Source: Pseudomonas sp. Irchel 3E20
GTDB lineage: Bacteria > Pseudomonadota > Gammaproteobacteria > Pseudomonadales > Pseudomonadaceae
DNA length: 64,000 nt
Direction of reading: 5' to 3'
Assembly: GCF_900187645.1 (NCBI RefSeq)
Contig: NZ_FYEE01000005.1
Location: forward strand, 248,001-312,000
Both the position numbers and the translations under genes were made by a program. This document shows, one piece after another, positions 49,345 through 60,632 of the stretch (positions are counted from its first letter, which is position 1; each line of letters starts with the position of its first letter). Under the pieces are notes generated by a model, which made no database searches, was not told where the DNA came from, and saw only the letters and a program-made list of their open reading frames with translations.

Positions 49345-50304
49345 ATGAAACAAAAAAAAGCCCAATGGCCCTGGCACGTTTTGACCGTGCTGGTGCTGAT
49401 CGGCCTGGCTGGCGCGTTGTATTACGCCACCTCGCTGATGTCATACGAATGGCGATGGAACCGCGTTCCCCAGTATTTCGCCTACCACGCTGAAGAATCC
49501 CAACGAGCGGCAGAGATTTCCACCGTCAGCGAAGTGGTGCGCAACGGCGGCAAGGCGCAAGTGACCCTGCGCAACGACGCGGGGGCCGAGCAGCACGTGA
49601 CGGTCGACGACAACAGCCTGCAAGTGGCCCGCGGCGATGACGTGGCCGAAGGCGACGTGATCGGCGTAACCCGGCACTGGGCGGCCGGCCCGCTGCTGTG
49701 GGGCTTGTGGACCACGCTCTGGCTGTCGGTGGTGTCCGGCGTGCTGGGCCTGGTGATCGGCCTGGCCACGGGCCTGTGCCGGTTGTCGAAAAACCCGACC
49801 CTGCGCGACCTGTCCATCGTCTACATCGAGTTGGTGCGCGGCACGCCGCTGCTGGTGCAGATCTTCATCTTCTACTTCTTCATCGGCACGGTGCTCAACC
49901 TGTCCCGGGAGATTGCGGGCATCGCTGCGCTGTCGCTGTTTACCGGCGCCTATGTGGCGGAAATCATCCGCGCCGGGGTGCAGTCCATCACCCGTGGCCA
50001 GGACGAGGCGGCCCGTTCTCTGGGCCTGAGTGCTGGCCAGTCGATGCGCCATGTGGTGCTGCCGCAAGCCTTCAAGCGAGTGCTGCCACCGCTGGCCGGG
50101 CAGTTCATCAGCCTGGTCAAGGACACCTCGCTGGTGTCGGTCATCGCCATCACCGAACTGCTCAAGAGCGGGCGCGAGGTCATCACCACGTCCTTCTCGC
50201 CGTTCGAGATCCTGTTCTGCGTGGCGGGCCTGTACCTGTTGATTAACCTGCCGCTGTCGAAAATCGCCAGCCGGCTTGAGCGGAGGCTCGCGCAAAGTGA
50301 TTGA
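49345..50304 (+). CDS. Amino acid ABC transporter permease
   Basis: A 319-residue inner-membrane protein. After an N-terminal helix (about 12-35) an extra periplasmic-like segment of roughly 75 residues precedes the core of about five helices. The EAA-type signature [23 protein letters not shown] and the PLL-type HisM region ([20 protein letters not shown]) identify it. One permease gene implies a homodimer. The stop overlaps the ATPase start by eight bases. Confidence 0.93.
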   Translation: MKQKKAQWPWHVLTVLVLIGLAGALYYATSLMSYEWRWNRVPQYFAYHAEESQRAAEISTVSEVVRNGGKAQVTLRNDAGAEQHVTVDDNSLQVARGDDVAEGDVIGVTRHWAAGPLLWGLWTTLWLSVVSGVLGLVIGLATGLCRLSKNPTLRDLSIVYIELVRGTPLLVQIFIFYFFIGTVLNLSREIAGIAALSLFTGAYVAEIIRAGVQSITRGQDEAARSLGLSAGQSMRHVVLPQAFKRVLPPLAGQFISLVKDTSLVSVIAITELLKSGREVITTSFSPFEILFCVAGLYLLINLPLSKIASRLERRLAQSD

Positions 50305-51031
50305 AGTCCGCGATCTGGTAAAAGTCTTCGACACCCGCGGCCAAGTCGTGCGCGCCGTAGACCACGTCACCACCCAAGTGGCGAAGGGCGAAGTGCTGGT
50401 GGTGATCGGCCCGTCGGGTTCGGGCAAGTCCACCTTCCTGCGCTGCCTCAATGGCCTGGAAGAGTTCGACGCCGGCTCGGTCAGCATCGATGGCCTGCAA
50501 CTGGCCGACCCCAAGACCGACGTCAACGCCTACCGCCGCGAAGTCGGCATGGTGTTCCAGCATTTCAACCTGTTCCCCCACATGACCGTGCTGGAAAACC
50601 TGTGCCTGGCACAGAAAGTCGTGCGCAAGCGCGGCAAGGCCGAGCGTGAGGCCAAGGCGCGGGCGCTGCTGGAGAAGGTCGGTATCGGGCAAAAGGCCAA
50701 CGAGTTTCCCTCGCGCCTGTCCGGCGGCCAGCAGCAGCGGGTGGCCATCGCCCGGGCGTTGGCCATGGACCCTAAGGTCATGCTGTTCGACGAACCCACC
50801 TCGGCGCTCGACCCGGAAATGGTCGGCGAAGTACTTGATGTGATGAAAACTCTGGCCCTGGAAGGCATGACCATGGTCTGCGTCACCCACGAAATGGGCT
50901 TTGCCCGGGAAGTGGCAGACCGGGTGCTGTTTTTCGACCACGGCAAGTTGCTCGAAGATGCCCCTCCGGCGGAGTTCTTCGCCGCCCCGAAAGACCCTCG
51001 CGCCCAAGCGTTTTTGCGTCAGGTCCTGTAA
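50297..51031 (+). CDS. Amino acid ABC transporter ATP-binding protein
   Basis: A 244-residue ATPase with Walker [11 protein letters not shown] loop [10 protein letters not shown], signature LSGGQQQR, Walker [13 protein letters not shown] and the switch histidine in CVTHEMGFA. It belongs to the polar amino acid (GlnQ/HisP) class. The start is GTG at 50297, overlapping the permease stop. A GC-rich hairpin follows. Confidence 0.95.
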   Translation: MIEVRDLVKVFDTRGQVVRAVDHVTTQVAKGEVLVVIGPSGSGKSTFLRCLNGLEEFDAGSVSIDGLQLADPKTDVNAYRREVGMVFQHFNLFPHMTVLENLCLAQKVVRKRGKAEREAKARALLEKVGIGQKANEFPSRLSGGQQQRVAIARALAMDPKVMLFDEPTSALDPEMVGEVLDVMKTLALEGMTMVCVTHEMGFAREVADRVLFFDHGKLLEDAPPAEFFAAPKDPRAQAFLRQVL

Positions 51032-51038
51032 AGGCGGG

Positions 51039-51057
51039 CCGGGGCCTTTGGCCCCGG
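51039..51057. terminator. Hairpin between convergent ABC and chemoreceptor genes
   Basis: CCGGGGCC-TTT-GGCCCCGG is a perfect eight-base stem. It lacks a T run, so termination is likely but not certain. Confidence 0.55.
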
Positions 51058-51064
51058 TTCGGCT

Positions 51065-52972
51065 TCATACCTTGAACTTCTCCACCAATCGCTGCAAATG
51101 CGTACCCAAACGCGCCAGTTCGATACTGGACGCTGCGGTCTCTTCGCTGGCCGCCGAAGTTTGCTCGCACACTTCGCGCACATTCATCACATTACGGTTG
51201 ATCTCTTCGGCCACGCTGCTTTGTTCTTCGGCGGCGGCGGCGATCTGTGGGTTCATTTCCTGGATGCTGGCCACGGTGCGGGTAATGTGGTTCAGCGCTT
51301 CCCCTGCACGGCGGGCCAGTTCGACACTGCTGTGGGTCAGGCTCTGGCTGTTGGCCATGATGCTGGCGACCTGTTGGGTGCCGTTTTGCAGGCTTAGGAT
51401 CAGTTGTTCGATTTCTTCGGCCGATTGCTGGGTGCGCTGCGCGAGGCTGCGCACTTCGTCGGCGACCACCGCGAAACCGCGCCCGGCCTCCCCCGCGCGG
51501 GCTGCCTCGATGGCTGCATTGAGGGCCAGCAGGTTGGTTTGCTGCGAGACCGACTTGATGACGTCCAGCACGCTGCCGATGCGGCCGCTTTCCTGCTGTA
51601 ACTGCTCCATGGCCTGCCCGGAATGGCTGACCTCGCTGGCCAGGTGCTCGATCTGGGCGATGGCTTCGCCGACCACGCGATCGCCCTGGCCAGCATGCTG
51701 GTCGGCTTCCACAGCGGCCCGGGAGGCTTGCTCGGCATGTAGAGCCACCTCGCGAGCCGTGGCGACCATCTGAGTCATGGCCGTGGCCACTAATTCGGTT
51801 TCTTCCTTCTGGCTGTTGACCCCCGCACTGGTTTGTTCGGTGACCGCCGACAGTTGCTCGGCGGCGCTGGCAATCTGGATCGCGCCTTCGCCGATATCGC
51901 CAATCAGGCTGCGCAGGTTCAGCGTCATGTTGTGCATGCTGCGCTGCAGGCGCCCCAATTCGTCGCGGCGCCGGGTGTCGAGGTCCTGGCGCAGATCGCC
52001 CTGGGCGATGCGGTTGGCCGCTTGCAGGGTTTGGTGCAGGGCCACGGTGATCCGCGCGGAGATCAGCCACGCGGCGAACATGCCGATCAGGATCGCGACG
52101 GCGGTGACCGCGGCCAGCAAGGTGTTGGCGTAATCAGCCTGGTTAGCGGCCTTGCGCAATTGATCCCGGCTCAGATCGCCACTCTCGCTGAGCAGGGCGT
52201 CGAGTTGCTGGGCCATTTTTTCATGGGTCGTTTCAGTGCCCAGTTGCGCATCCTTCATGAGGCTGATCTGGGTGCGGTAATCGAGCAGCGCAGCTTTGAG
52301 GGGGGCCATGTGGGCGGGCAACGCCTGCAACTGCGCTTCGGCGCGTTCCACGGCAGCGAGGCCGTTGATAACGGTATCGGCGTAGCTTTGCAGGGACGTG
52401 GCGATCCAGGCTGGGCTCAGCACATGGTCTTCGACTTGGGCCATAGCCTGGCGCAGTTGCTCTACGGGTTTGAGGGCTTGCTGGTCGTCCTGGTTGGGCA
52501 GGTCGCTGGCGAACCGGGCGACGGCTTCGCTGGTGCGCTTGGCGCTAAGTTTGAGTTGGTTGCGGGCTGTTTCGCGTTGCTCGATGGCCGGCGCCAGTTC
52601 CCCCAGGCGATTCCTGAAGTTGCCGACATACCCGGCGCTGACTTGGATTTGCCTGAGGTTGACCGGGTCTTTGAGGCGCAGCGCGATACTGTCCAGTTGC
52701 TGGTCGATCTTCGCTAGATGACGGCTGATGGCCTCCAGGTTCTTGGGGGAACTGGAGTCCTGGTAAATGATGTGGGCGTTGCGCAGGTCTTTGCTGCTCA
52801 GGCCTAACTGGGCCAGCTCGGTCAGGGTCTGCGAACGAAAGAGCACCGTGCCCAGGGCGCTCCAACCCGTGAGGGCGATGGCCAGGGTCAGGAGCAGGAT
52901 CAGGCCGAAGCCCAGGGCAAGTTTGAGGGGGACATTGATGTTGTCCACGGCGCGGGTCAGCCAACGAAACAT
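51065..52972 (-). CDS. Methyl-accepting chemotaxis protein, HBM-type sensor
   Basis: A 635-residue chemoreceptor. TM1 (about 16-36), a long all-helical periplasmic sensor (about 37-283) of the helical bimodular (HBM) size, TM2 (about 285-306), HAMP, and the signalling region with the tip [23 protein letters not shown] receptors such as McpS and McpK sense TCA-cycle acids; ligand here is unknown. The start at 52972 has GGAGGTT upstream. A FliA-like promoter lies at 53048-53075. It is similar to the next receptor, probably through duplication. Confidence 0.92.
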   Translation of the reverse strand: MFRWLTRAVDNINVPLKLALGFGLILLLTLAIALTGWSALGTVLFRSQTLTELAQLGLSSKDLRNAHIIYQDSSSPKNLEAISRHLAKIDQQLDSIALRLKDPVNLRQIQVSAGYVGNFRNRLGELAPAIEQRETARNQLKLSAKRTSEAVARFASDLPNQDDQQALKPVEQLRQAMAQVEDHVLSPAWIATSLQSYADTVINGLAAVERAEAQLQALPAHMAPLKAALLDYRTQISLMKDAQLGTETTHEKMAQQLDALLSESGDLSRDQLRKAANQADYANTLLAAVTAVAILIGMFAAWLISARITVALHQTLQAANRIAQGDLRQDLDTRRRDELGRLQRSMHNMTLNLRSLIGDIGEGAIQIASAAEQLSAVTEQTSAGVNSQKEETELVATAMTQMVATAREVALHAEQASRAAVEADQHAGQGDRVVGEAIAQIEHLASEVSHSGQAMEQLQQESGRIGSVLDVIKSVSQQTNLLALNAAIEAARAGEAGRGFAVVADEVRSLAQRTQQSAEEIEQLILSLQNGTQQVASIMANSQSLTHSSVELARRAGEALNHITRTVASIQEMNPQIAAAAEEQSSVAEEINRNVMNVREVCEQTSAASEETAASSIELARLGTHLQRLVEKFKV

Positions 52973-53047
52973 GATGAACCTCCGACGATTCAAGAAGGGC
53001 ATGGCGCTGCGGCTGACGGGTGTCAGGAGAGGAGCGCATGTCCTTGT

Positions 53048-53075
53048 TGATCGGCGTCAGCCCTGTAAGCCTCGA
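53048..53075 (-). promoter_or_regulatory. FliA (sigma-28)-like promoter of the first HBM receptor
   Basis: Minus strand: TCGAG, 15 bases, GCCGATCA, compared with the motility consensus TCAAG-N15-GCCGATAA. About 76 bases before the start codon. Confidence 0.5.
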
Positions 53076-53102
53076 CCTGAAAATTGCGTAAGAAATTTCA
53101 GA

Positions 53103-53127
53103 AAAGAGCCCTCCGGACAGAGGGCTT
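53103..53127 (-). terminator. Terminator of the second HBM receptor gene
   Basis: Minus strand: AAAGCCCTCTGTCCGGAGGGCTCTTTT, a seven-base stem followed by four T, downstream of the receptor at 53300-55216. Confidence 0.7.
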
Positions 53128-53180
53128 TGGGGGAGGTTTTTTGTGGGTGGCAACGGTCTTACCCCTACCACTCAGGGCCG

Positions 53181-53254
53181 CCATCGCGAGCAGGAAAATG
53201 AAAATCCCACCCACACCACAGTTCACCTGTGGGAGCGGGCCTGCCCGCGATGAC
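53181..53254. repeat. REP pair, left copy truncated
   Basis: CCATCGCGAGCAGG at the left faces TGTGGGAGCGGGCCTGCCCGCGAT at the right; the left copy is interrupted. Confidence 0.55.
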
Positions 53255-53299
53255 GGCAGCCCATGCAGAGCCAACCCTGGCTGATGTACCTACGGGGTA

Positions 53300-55216
53300 T
53301 CAGACCTTAAACCGCCCCACCAGGCTTTGCAGGTGTACGCCCAGGCGCGCCAGTTCGGCGCTGGAGGCGGCGGTTTCTTCGCTGGCGGCCGAGGTTTGTT
53401 CGGACACGTCGCGCACGTTGAGCACGCTGCGGTTGATCTCTTCGGCCACGGCGCTTTGCTGCTCGGCAGCGGCGGCGATCTGCTGGTTCATCGCCTGGAT
53501 CGCCGAGACGGTGCGCGTGATGTTGTCCAGCGAGCCCCCGGCGCGGCGGGTCAGTTCCACGCTGCTGTCGGTGAGGGTGCGGCTGTTGTCCATGATGGTC
53601 GCCACCTGCTGGGTGCCGCTTTGCAGGCCGACGATCAGCTCTTCGATTTCCTCGGTGGATTTTTGCGTGCGCTGGGCCAGGCTGCGCACTTCATCGGCGA
53701 CCACCGCAAAACCACGGCCCGCCTCGCCGGCGCGCGCCGCTTCGATGGCCGCGTTGAGGGCCAGCAGGTTGGTCTGTTGCGCCACCGATTTGATGACGTC
53801 CAGCACGCTGCCGATCTTGTCACTCTCGCGTTGCAGATGGCTCATGGCCTCGGTGGAGTTGCCCACCTCGGTGGCCAGGCGTTCGATCTGGGCGATGGCC
53901 TCGCCAACGACCTTGTCGCCTTCGCGGGCCTGCTGGTCGGCGGCCACGGCGGCTTCGGAGGCTTCCTCGGCGTTGCGCGCCACTTCCTGCACGGTGGCGG
54001 CCATTTCGTGCATGGCGGTGGCCACTTGGTCGGTTTCGACTTTCTGGCTGTTGACCCCGGCGCTGGTCTGCTCGGTCACGGCCGACAGTTCTTCGGCGGC
54101 GCTGGCGATTTGCGTCACGCCGTCGCTGATGCCGCCAATCAACTCACGCAGGCTCACGGTCATGCGCTGCATGGCCTGTTGCAGTTGGCCGAGTTCGTCG
54201 CGGCGCTGCACATCCAGGTCGTGGCTGAGATCGCCAGAGGCCACGCGCTCGACCACTTTGAGGGTCTGCTGCAGGGGCGTGACGATCTGCCGGGTGATGC
54301 TCCACGCGGCGAACAGGCCGAAGGCCAGCGCCAGCACGGTGGCCAGCATCAGGGTGCTTTTCGCGCTGGCCGCTTCGCTGTCGCGCTTGGCGGTTTGCGA
54401 GACGGTCAGTTGGTTGCTCAGGTCCATCAGGCGCGTGCCCTGGTCGGCCATGTGCTTGAGGGCTGCGACGTTGGCTTCCTGGGCCTGGGCGAACTGGGTG
54501 ACGGCCACCCGGTAGCCCTTGAGTGCCTCGCTGGCCTGTTGCAGGTGGGCGATGTGCTGCTCGGGCAGCGCGGCGGGCAGGCCGGTGAGGTAGGCCAGGG
54601 CGTTGTCGACGGCCTCGAGTGCCGGTTGCAGGGCCTCGGCCTTGGTGCTGAAGGTGTAGCCGCGCACTTGGAAGCGCGCTTGCTGGATCAGCTTGCTCAA
54701 CTCGATGACGCTGTTGAACTGCGCCACGCTTTCGCCTTGCAGCAGGGATTTTTCCACCTGCGCCACGCTGGCCATCGCCGCATTAGCGGTGGCGATGAGC
54801 TGGGCGCGGTTGGCTTCCCGGTTCTGGTTGGCCTCGGCCAAATTGACGAAACCGCGCTTGTACTCGGCCACGGCGGCCTGTTGCTGGCCGATCAGCGTGA
54901 CGTCTTCGGGGTGGGTGATGTAGGTGCGGGCCTGTTGCAGGCTGGCATCGAGTTTATTCAACAGGTCGCTGACCGCCTCGGTGCCTTGTTCGCCGTGGTG
55001 CAGTTCGTAGGTCAGGCGCGCGGCACGCAGGTCTTTGGTCAGTTCATTGAGGCTGGAAATAAAGCCCAGTTTGTCGCCGCGTTCGATCACATGGCCCAGG
55101 CCGGTCCAACCGGTCAGGGTAATCAGCAGGGTGAGGAGCAGCACCAGGCCGAAGCCGATGCTGAGTTTCAGATTGACACTCACATTTCCCAAGCTATGGG
55201 CTAACCACCGGTACAT
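53300..55216 (-). CDS. Methyl-accepting chemotaxis protein, HBM-type, McpK/McpS-like
   Basis: A 638-residue chemoreceptor with TM1 (about 16-35), a helical bimodular sensor (about 36-280, with [26 protein letters not shown] helix H1), TM2, HAMP and the signalling tip [20 protein letters not shown]. The position next to rsmE matches that of the alpha-ketoglutarate receptor McpK in P. aeruginosa, which suggests but does not prove the same ligand. The start at 55216 has GGGAGTT eight bases upstream; the open frame continues upstream without family similarity. A near-perfect FliA promoter precedes it. Confidence 0.92.
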   Translation of the reverse strand: MYRWLAHSLGNVSVNLKLSIGFGLVLLLTLLITLTGWTGLGHVIERGDKLGFISSLNELTKDLRAARLTYELHHGEQGTEAVSDLLNKLDASLQQARTYITHPEDVTLIGQQQAAVAEYKRGFVNLAEANQNREANRAQLIATANAAMASVAQVEKSLLQGESVAQFNSVIELSKLIQQARFQVRGYTFSTKAEALQPALEAVDNALAYLTGLPAALPEQHIAHLQQASEALKGYRVAVTQFAQAQEANVAALKHMADQGTRLMDLSNQLTVSQTAKRDSEAASAKSTLMLATVLALAFGLFAAWSITRQIVTPLQQTLKVVERVASGDLSHDLDVQRRDELGQLQQAMQRMTVSLRELIGGISDGVTQIASAAEELSAVTEQTSAGVNSQKVETDQVATAMHEMAATVQEVARNAEEASEAAVAADQQAREGDKVVGEAIAQIERLATEVGNSTEAMSHLQRESDKIGSVLDVIKSVAQQTNLLALNAAIEAARAGEAGRGFAVVADEVRSLAQRTQKSTEEIEELIVGLQSGTQQVATIMDNSRTLTDSSVELTRRAGGSLDNITRTVSAIQAMNQQIAAAAEQQSAVAEEINRSVLNVRDVSEQTSAASEETAASSAELARLGVHLQSLVGRFKV

Positions 55217-55256
55217 GCTGTAACTCCCTGAAAAGACAACTGGTTCTATAAGGGAT

Positions 55257-55283
55257 TTATCGGCCGTCGCTGTGGGTTCTGTA
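55257..55283 (-). promoter_or_regulatory. FliA (sigma-28) promoter of the second HBM receptor
   Basis: Minus strand: TACA, 15 bases, GCCGATAA. The -10 matches the consensus perfectly; the -35 differs from TAAA at one base. About 41 bases before the start codon. Confidence 0.7.
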
Positions 55284-55341
55284 GGATTTGGATGTAAGAC
55301 CTTTGTCTGTAACTGGAGCGGCCCGCTTGCTACAGGAGCGT

Positions 55342-56049
55342 TTAGAACAACCGTGAGAGCAGCGCCGTGACGGCGGTTTCGACCCGCAGGATACGCTCGC
55401 CCAGTTGCACCGGTTGCAGGCCGGCCTTGGCCAGCAGGTCGATTTCGTAGGGGATCCAGCCACCCTCGGGGCCGATGGCCAGGGTCACCGGTTCGTCGAG
55501 GCCGCGCGGGCACGGCGGGTAAGGGCCGGGGTGGCCGACCAGGCCCAGGGTATCGGCGGCCAGGGCGGGCAAGCGGTCTTCGACAAAGGGCTTGAAGCGC
55601 TTCTCGATGATGACCTCGGGCAGCACTGTGTCTCGCGCTTGTTCCAGGCCCAGGATCAATTGCTCGCGCACGGCGGCAGGTTCCAGGAACGGGGTTTGCC
55701 AGAAGCTTTTTTCCACCCGGTAGCTGTTGACCAGCACCACCCGCGGCACGCCCATGGCGGCGGCGGTTTGCAGCACGCGGCGGAGCATTTTCGGCCGGGG
55801 CAGGGCCAGCAGCAGGGTCAGCGGCAGCTTGGCCGGCGGCGGTTGGTCGAGGCTGATCTGCAACTCGGCTTCATGGCTGTCCAGGCGCAGCAATTGCGCC
55901 GAACCCATCAAGCCGCCAATGCGCCCGACCCGCAAGCTGTCGCCGACGGCGGCGCGGTGTACTTCCTGCATATGGGTCAGGCGCCGCCCGCCCAGCACGG
56001 CGCGGTCCGGCGCGATGAAGTCGGCCTCTTCGAGCAGCAGCAGGTTCAC
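55342..56049 (-). CDS. rsmE: 16S rRNA (uracil(1498)-N(3))-methyltransferase
   Basis: A 235-residue SPOUT methyltransferase for 16S rRNA position 1498. N-terminal PUA-like domain with [17 protein letters not shown], then the knot with [21 protein letters not shown] and [11 protein letters not shown]. Length is normal. Its start overlaps the tatC stop by four bases, and it ends the long hisIE-tatABC-rsmE run. Confidence 0.96.
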   Translation of the reverse strand: MNLLLLEEADFIAPDRAVLGGRRLTHMQEVHRAAVGDSLRVGRIGGLMGSAQLLRLDSHEAELQISLDQPPPAKLPLTLLLALPRPKMLRRVLQTAAAMGVPRVVLVNSYRVEKSFWQTPFLEPAAVREQLILGLEQARDTVLPEVIIEKRFKPFVEDRLPALAADTLGLVGHPGPYPPCPRGLDEPVTLAIGPEGGWIPYEIDLLAKAGLQPVQLGERILRVETAVTALLSRLF

Positions 56050-56846
56050 GCTTGGGTCGCTGGCGGCTGGTCTTGGGGTTCACTGTCCGAAGGCGGGTCG
56101 TCGGGGTGCTCGCCGCGCTTGCTGACCAGGCTGCCAAAGAGGATGCCGATCTCGAACAGCAACCACATGGGGATCGCCAGCAGGGTCTGGGAGAAGATGT
56201 CCGGCGGGGTGAGGATCATGCCCACCACGAAGCAGCCGATGATGACGTAGGGGCGGATCTTCTTCAGGTACTTGACGTCCACCACGCCAATCCACACCAG
56301 CAGCACCACCGCGACGGGGATCTCGAACGCCACGCCAAAGGCGAAGAACAGCGTCATCACGAAATCGAGGTAGCTGGTGATGTCGGTCATCATCTCGACG
56401 CCCGCCGGGGTGGCGGCGGCGAAGAATTTGAAGATCAGCGGGAACACCAGGAAGTAGGCGAACGCCATGCCGGTGTAGAACAGCAGGATGCTCGACACCA
56501 GCAGCGGCACGGCAATGCGTTTTTCGTGCTTGTACAGGCCCGGCGCGATGAAGCCCCAGATCTGGTGCAGGATCACCGGGATCGCGAGGAACAGCGACAC
56601 CATCATCGTCAGCTTCAGCGGCGTGAGGAACGGCGACGAGACGTCCGTGGCGATCATCGTCGCGCCGACAGGCAGGTAATCGCGCAGCGGCGTGGAGACG
56701 AAGGTGTAGATCTGCTGGGTGAAGGCAAACAGCCCGGCGAAGATCACGAAAATCGCCGCGACACAGCGCAGCAGGCGGGTTCGCAGCTCGGTGAGGTGCG
56801 AGACCAGCGGCATGTGCTGGTCGTGTTCCGGTTTATCAGCGCTCAT
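56046..56846 (-). CDS. tatC: Sec-independent protein translocase TatC
   Basis: A 266-residue inner-membrane protein with six helices. It binds the twin-arginine signal of folded exported proteins. The N-terminal [16 protein letters not shown] block and the [21 protein letters not shown] stretch are family signatures. The C terminus is acidic and rich in Pro/Asp. It overlaps tatB by four bases. Confidence 0.97.
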   Translation of the reverse strand: MSADKPEHDQHMPLVSHLTELRTRLLRCVAAIFVIFAGLFAFTQQIYTFVSTPLRDYLPVGATMIATDVSSPFLTPLKLTMMVSLFLAIPVILHQIWGFIAPGLYKHEKRIAVPLLVSSILLFYTGMAFAYFLVFPLIFKFFAAATPAGVEMMTDITSYLDFVMTLFFAFGVAFEIPVAVVLLVWIGVVDVKYLKKIRPYVIIGCFVVGMILTPPDIFSQTLLAIPMWLLFEIGILFGSLVSKRGEHPDDPPSDSEPQDQPPATQA

Positions 56847-57235
56847 GGGGCTCGCGGCGGCAAAGTGGGCTCGGAAGCGGCGGTGGTAGCCGCCACGGAT
56901 TCTGTCGGGGTAACAACCGCAGCAGGCTCGACGCTAGGCGCGGCGGGCGGTTCCTGTACCGGCGGGGTGAACGTGCCGGGGTTTTTCTGCTGCGGGTTGA
57001 GGATATTGCGGGCCTCTTGCTCCAACGACAGGATGTGCTCGTTGTGCAATTGCCGGCGAATCTCGTCGGCGCCGATTTCCCGTTCAACTTCATTCTTGAT
57101 TGCGTTGAAGCTGCGTTTCAGGCGCCCGACCCACAGGCCTGCGGTGCGCGCAGCACCCGGCAGGCGCTCGGGGCCCAGCACCAGCAGGGCGACGAGGCCG
57201 ACGAGCAGCAGTTCAGAGAAGCTGATACCGAACAT
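56843..57235 (-). CDS. tatB: Twin-arginine translocase subunit TatB
   Basis: A 130-residue protein with one N-terminal helix (about 5-20, [25 protein letters not shown]), an amphipathic helix, and a long Pro/Ala/Thr-rich C-terminal tail. TatB with TatC forms the signal-receptor complex. It lies 11 bases after tatA and overlaps tatC. Confidence 0.95.
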   Translation of the reverse strand: MFGISFSELLLVGLVALLVLGPERLPGAARTAGLWVGRLKRSFNAIKNEVEREIGADEIRRQLHNEHILSLEQEARNILNPQQKNPGTFTPPVQEPPAAPSVEPAAVVTPTESVAATTAASEPTLPPRAP

Positions 57236-57246
57236 TTATTGGGTGC

Positions 57247-57522
57247 TCACAAGTCTTTGCGGATCGGCTCTTCGACTTTTTGCGCCTGCACGTCGATCGT
57301 GTGCGGCTGGCTCAGTGGCGAAGCCTGGGGCTGCACCGGCGGCACGGGTTGCGCCGTGGATGCGTTGGGTTCGGCCGGTTTTTCGTCGTCGTTCATGGCT
57401 TTGCGAAAGCCCTTGATCGATTCGCCGACATCGGTGCCCAGGTTTTTCAGTTTCTTGGTACCGAACACCAGCACCACGACAACCAGAATGACGACCCAGT
57501 GTTTCCAGTCAAAAATGCCCAT
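57247..57522 (-). CDS. tatA: Twin-arginine translocase subunit TatA
   Basis: A 91-residue pore-forming subunit: one N-terminal helix ([20 protein letters not shown]), hinge, amphipathic helix with SIKGFRKAM, then an acidic/Pro-rich tail. Length and layout are typical. It starts the tatABC trio, 27 bases downstream of hisE. Confidence 0.96.
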   Translation of the reverse strand: MGIFDWKHWVVILVVVVLVFGTKKLKNLGTDVGESIKGFRKAMNDDEKPAEPNASTAQPVPPVQPQASPLSQPHTIDVQAQKVEEPIRKDL

Positions 57523-57549
57523 GTTGCGTTTCCTCTCTAGAAGTTGAAT

Positions 57550-57882
57550 TCAGGTGGACGGGCGCGAGGCTTTCTCGGTATGCCCGCTGGTGCCAATGCG
57601 TCGTTCCAGTTCATCGAGCACGGCCTGCGGGTGCTGCCCCAGTTGGGCGAGCATGACCAGGCTGTGGAACCAGAGGTCAGCAGTTTCGTAGATGACATCG
57701 CTGCAGTCACCGCTGATGGCGGCATCCTTGGCGGCGATGATCGTCTCGACCGATTCTTCGCCGACTTTTTCCAAAATCTTGTTCAGGCCCTTGTGGTACA
57801 GGCTGGCGACGTAGGAACTGTCGGCGCTGGCGCCTTTGCGCTCTTCGAGCACCTGGGCCAGGCGGGTCAGGGTGTCAGTCAT
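57550..57882 (-). CDS. hisE: Phosphoribosyl-ATP pyrophosphatase
   Basis: A 110-residue MazG-fold enzyme for step 2 of histidine synthesis, removing pyrophosphate from phosphoribosyl-ATP. Motifs [20 protein letters not shown] and [12 protein letters not shown], then [10 protein letters not shown], carry the EExxE/D metal site. It is separate from hisI, as in pseudomonads. The start at 57882 gives [10 protein letters not shown]; it overlaps hisI by eight bases. Confidence 0.96.
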   Translation of the reverse strand: MTDTLTRLAQVLEERKGASADSSYVASLYHKGLNKILEKVGEESVETIIAAKDAAISGDCSDVIYETADLWFHSLVMLAQLGQHPQAVLDELERRIGTSGHTEKASRPST

Positions 57883-58273
57883 GTTTGTGGTCCGAATAAA
57901 TGGCGTGCGGGTCTTTGAGTACCGGGTCGACGGTTGCCCAGGCACCGTTTTCAAAGACACGATAGAAGCAGCTCTGGCGGCCGGTGTGGCAGGCGATACC
58001 GCCAACCTGCTCGACTTTCAGGATGATGACGTCGGCGTCGCAGTCCAGGCGCAGTTCATGCAAATGCTGCACGTGGCCGGACTCTTCGCCCTTGCGCCAC
58101 AGCTTGCCACGCGAACGTGACCAATAAATGGCGCGGTTCTCGGCGGCGGTCAATTGCAGCGCTTGGCGGTTCATCCACGCCATCATCAGCACGCGCCCGG
58201 TCTTGTGATCCTGGGCGATTGCTGGCACCAGGCCATCGGCGTCCCATTTGATCTCGTCCAGCCAGTTATTCAT
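57875..58273 (-). CDS. hisI: Phosphoribosyl-AMP cyclohydrolase
   Basis: A 132-residue zinc enzyme for step 3 of histidine synthesis. The sequence has [20 protein letters not shown], the [20 protein letters not shown] block ([15 protein letters not shown]), the metal-site CDAD and the cysteine motif [12 protein letters not shown]. The start at 58273 gives [15 protein letters not shown]-type palindrome precedes it, separating it from ubiB. Confidence 0.97.
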   Translation of the reverse strand: MNNWLDEIKWDADGLVPAIAQDHKTGRVLMMAWMNRQALQLTAAENRAIYWSRSRGKLWRKGEESGHVQHLHELRLDCDADVIILKVEQVGGIACHTGRQSCFYRVFENGAWATVDPVLKDPHAIYSDHKHD

Positions 58274-58287
58274 TTTCAGTTCCTGAA

Positions 58288-58375
58288 AAAGCTGCGAGCT
58301 TGAAGCTTCAAGCTGCAAGTAAAAGCTTACTAACCTAGGTCGCGCCGCCGATTCGCTTGCAGCTTGCAACTAATT
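58288..58375. repeat. AGCTTGAAGCTTCAAGCT-type palindromic repeat
   Basis: GAGCTTGAAGCTTCAAGCTGC at the left pairs with the GCTTGCAGCTTGCAA at the right. It is of a different class from the GTGGGAGC REPs and lies between ubiB and hisI. Confidence 0.7.
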
Positions 58376-58407
58376 CGCTTCAGTGTGCCAGCCGATACCC
58401 CGGCTGG

Positions 58408-60012
58408 CTATCGGCGCACGACCAGATACAAGCCCACGGCCACCATCACGCCGGCCGGCCAGTGGCCTGCTTCACCGAGCGGACCGCCCGCCGCCAGCAC
58501 CGCGCCACCTGCCAGGTGCGCGGCGCCCAGCAGGCGCAGGAACCAGTCGTCCTTGCGCCGATGCCAGGGTGGCGCGGGGTCCGCGGCGTGGGGTTGGGAC
58601 ATGCGTTCCAGCAGGTCGCGGGTCATGTTGGCCAGGTGCGGCAATTGCTCGACCTGGCTTTGCAGGTTGCCCAGTAGGGTCTTGGGGCTGACGCGTTCGC
58701 GCATCCAGCGTTCCAGGAACGGCTGGGCGGTGTTCCACAGGTCCAGGTCTGGGTAGAGCTGGCGGCCCAGGCCTTCGATGTTGAGCAGGGTCTTTTGCAG
58801 CAGCACCAATTGTGGCTGCACTTCCATATTGAAGCGCCGGGCGGTCTGGAACAGGCGCATCAGCACTTGGCCGAAGGAGATGTCCTTGAGCGGCTTTTCG
58901 AAGATCGGCTCGCACACGGTGCGGATCGCCGCCTCGAACTCATTGAGCTTGGTCTCGGCCGGCACCCAGCCCGAATCGATGTGCAGTTGCGCCACGCGGC
59001 GGTAGTCGCGCTTGAAGAAAGCGAACAGGTTGCGGGCCAGGTAGTCCTGGTCCTGGGGCGTCAGGCTGCCGACGATGCCGCAGTCGATGGCAATGTACTG
59101 CGGGCTCCAGGGGTTCACGGTGCTGACGAAAATATTGCCCGGGTGCATGTCGGCGTGGAAGAAACTGTCGCGGAACACTTGGGTGAAGAAAATCTCTACG
59201 CCGCGTTCGGCCAGGGCCTTCATGTCGGTGCGCTGGTCGGCCAGGGTCGCCAGGTCGGTGACCTGAATGCCATAGATGCGCTCCATCACCAGCACTTTGG
59301 GGCGGCACCAGTCCCAATAAACCTGCGGCACGTACAGCAGCGGCGAGCCCTCGAAGTTGCGCTTGAGCTGGCTGGCGTTGGCCGCCTCGCGCAGCAGGTC
59401 GAGTTCGTCGTAGATGGTTTTTTCGTAGTCCTGCACCACGTCCACCGGGTGCAGCAGGCGGGCGTCGGCGGAGAGTTTTTCGGCGGCGCGGGCGAGGATG
59501 AACAGCCACGCCAGGTCCTGGGCGATGATCGGCTTGAGGCCCGGGCGAATGACCTTGACCACTACTTCTTCACCGCTTTTGAGCTGCGCGGCGTGGACTT
59601 GCGCCACCGACGCGGAGGCCAGTGGTTCGATGTCGAAACGGCTGAAGACGTCGCTGATCTTCTGCCCCAGTTGCGCTTCGATCAGATCGACCGCCACTTG
59701 CGAGTCGAACGGCGGCACGCGGTCTTGCAGGCGCATCAGTTCGTCGGCGATGTCTTCGGGCAGCAAGTCGCGGCGTGTGGAGAGGATCTGCCCGAACTTG
59801 ATGAAGATCGGCCCCAGATCCTGCAACGCCAGGCGCAGGCGCGCGCCACGGCTCAGGTCCAGGGGCTTGCGCGGGAACCAGCGCCACGGCAAGGCATAGC
59901 GCAGGGCCAGCAGGAACCAGGGCAATGGGAGGTCGAACAGCAGGTCATCGAGACGGTAGCGGATCACGACGCGCTGGATGCGCAACAAACGGCGGACGGC
60001 AAGCAGCTTCAT
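58408..60012 (-). CDS. ubiB: Ubiquinone biosynthesis regulatory protein kinase UbiB
   Basis: A 534-residue atypical (ADCK/ABC1-like) kinase-fold protein needed for ubiquinone synthesis. The KxGQ-type [13 protein letters not shown]-rich loop [15 protein letters not shown], and [11 protein letters not shown] metal/catalytic loop are present. The C terminus has two membrane helices. It overlaps ubiJ by four bases. Confidence 0.96.
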   Translation of the reverse strand: MKLLAVRRLLRIQRVVIRYRLDDLLFDLPLPWFLLALRYALPWRWFPRKPLDLSRGARLRLALQDLGPIFIKFGQILSTRRDLLPEDIADELMRLQDRVPPFDSQVAVDLIEAQLGQKISDVFSRFDIEPLASASVAQVHAAQLKSGEEVVVKVIRPGLKPIIAQDLAWLFILARAAEKLSADARLLHPVDVVQDYEKTIYDELDLLREAANASQLKRNFEGSPLLYVPQVYWDWCRPKVLVMERIYGIQVTDLATLADQRTDMKALAERGVEIFFTQVFRDSFFHADMHPGNIFVSTVNPWSPQYIAIDCGIVGSLTPQDQDYLARNLFAFFKRDYRRVAQLHIDSGWVPAETKLNEFEAAIRTVCEPIFEKPLKDISFGQVLMRLFQTARRFNMEVQPQLVLLQKTLLNIEGLGRQLYPDLDLWNTAQPFLERWMRERVSPKTLLGNLQSQVEQLPHLANMTRDLLERMSQPHAADPAPPWHRRKDDWFLRLLGAAHLAGGAVLAAGGPLGEAGHWPAGVMVAVGLYLVVRR

Positions 60013-60632
60013 GCGTTATCGCTTGAATCAAGGGATCGGGAAAGGCGCTCGACACGCGCCTCAAGGCGTTCCAGATCGAGTTTGATCCGGTCCAGTTCGC
60101 TAAATCGGGCTTCGGCTTCGCGCAGGCCTACAAGGGCACGGGCTTCTTCACTCAGGTACTCGCCCAGGTTCTGGTTCAGGCTGGCGAACCCCTGGCTGTA
60201 CCAACGGCTGCGGCTGCGCAAATGGCCGCCGATCAACTGCGTGGCGACGGGGCCAAGCCAGCGCGAGAGCTCGTACTCCCAGTCCAGCTCCAGGTCTTGC
60301 AGCACGGCGGCCAGGTCCAGCAGTACCGCGCTGTCGCCGTCGAGTTCGACGTCGGGGCCGTGCAGGATCGCGGTCTTGTCCTTGCTCAGGGCCAGGCTCA
60401 GCAAGCTCGACGCGGGGGCGCGCAAGGTGCAATCGGCGTCGGCGGCCCAGTTCGCGGCCAGCATCAGGCCTTCATCACTGGGCAGGATGAACAACTGCAA
60501 GGCCGGGCTGCGGCAGTCGACGGCGATCACCTTGCCGTTCAAATGACCCAGGCGCGGCAGAGCCGTGCTGTCGAGGCGCAGGACGCGGTTGAGGCCGTGT
60601 TCGACCCCCGCCAGCAGGCCGCTGAGCAACAT
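60009..60632 (-). CDS. ubiJ: Ubiquinone biosynthesis accessory factor UbiJ
   Basis: A 207-residue protein with an N-terminal SCP2-like lipid-binding domain (about 10-115) and a helical C terminus (about 170-207, [16 protein letters not shown]). UbiJ forms part of the Ubi metabolon with UbiK. Position between ubiE and ubiB is diagnostic. It shares one base with the ubiE stop. Confidence 0.92.
   Translation of the reverse strand: MLLSGLLAGVEHGLNRVLRLDSTALPRLGHLNGKVIAVDCRSPALQLFILPSDEGLMLAANWAADADCTLRAPASSLLSLALSKDKTAILHGPDVELDGDSAVLLDLAAVLQDLELDWEYELSRWLGPVATQLIGGHLRSRSRWYSQGFASLNQNLGEYLSEEARALVGLREAEARFSELDRIKLDLERLEARVERLSRSLDSSDNA

Larger units (their letters stand above)
52973..53299. other. 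Gap between two chemoreceptor genes
   Basis: It holds a FliA-like promoter for the left receptor, a terminator for the right receptor and a REP pair. No gene is seen. Confidence 0.6.
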
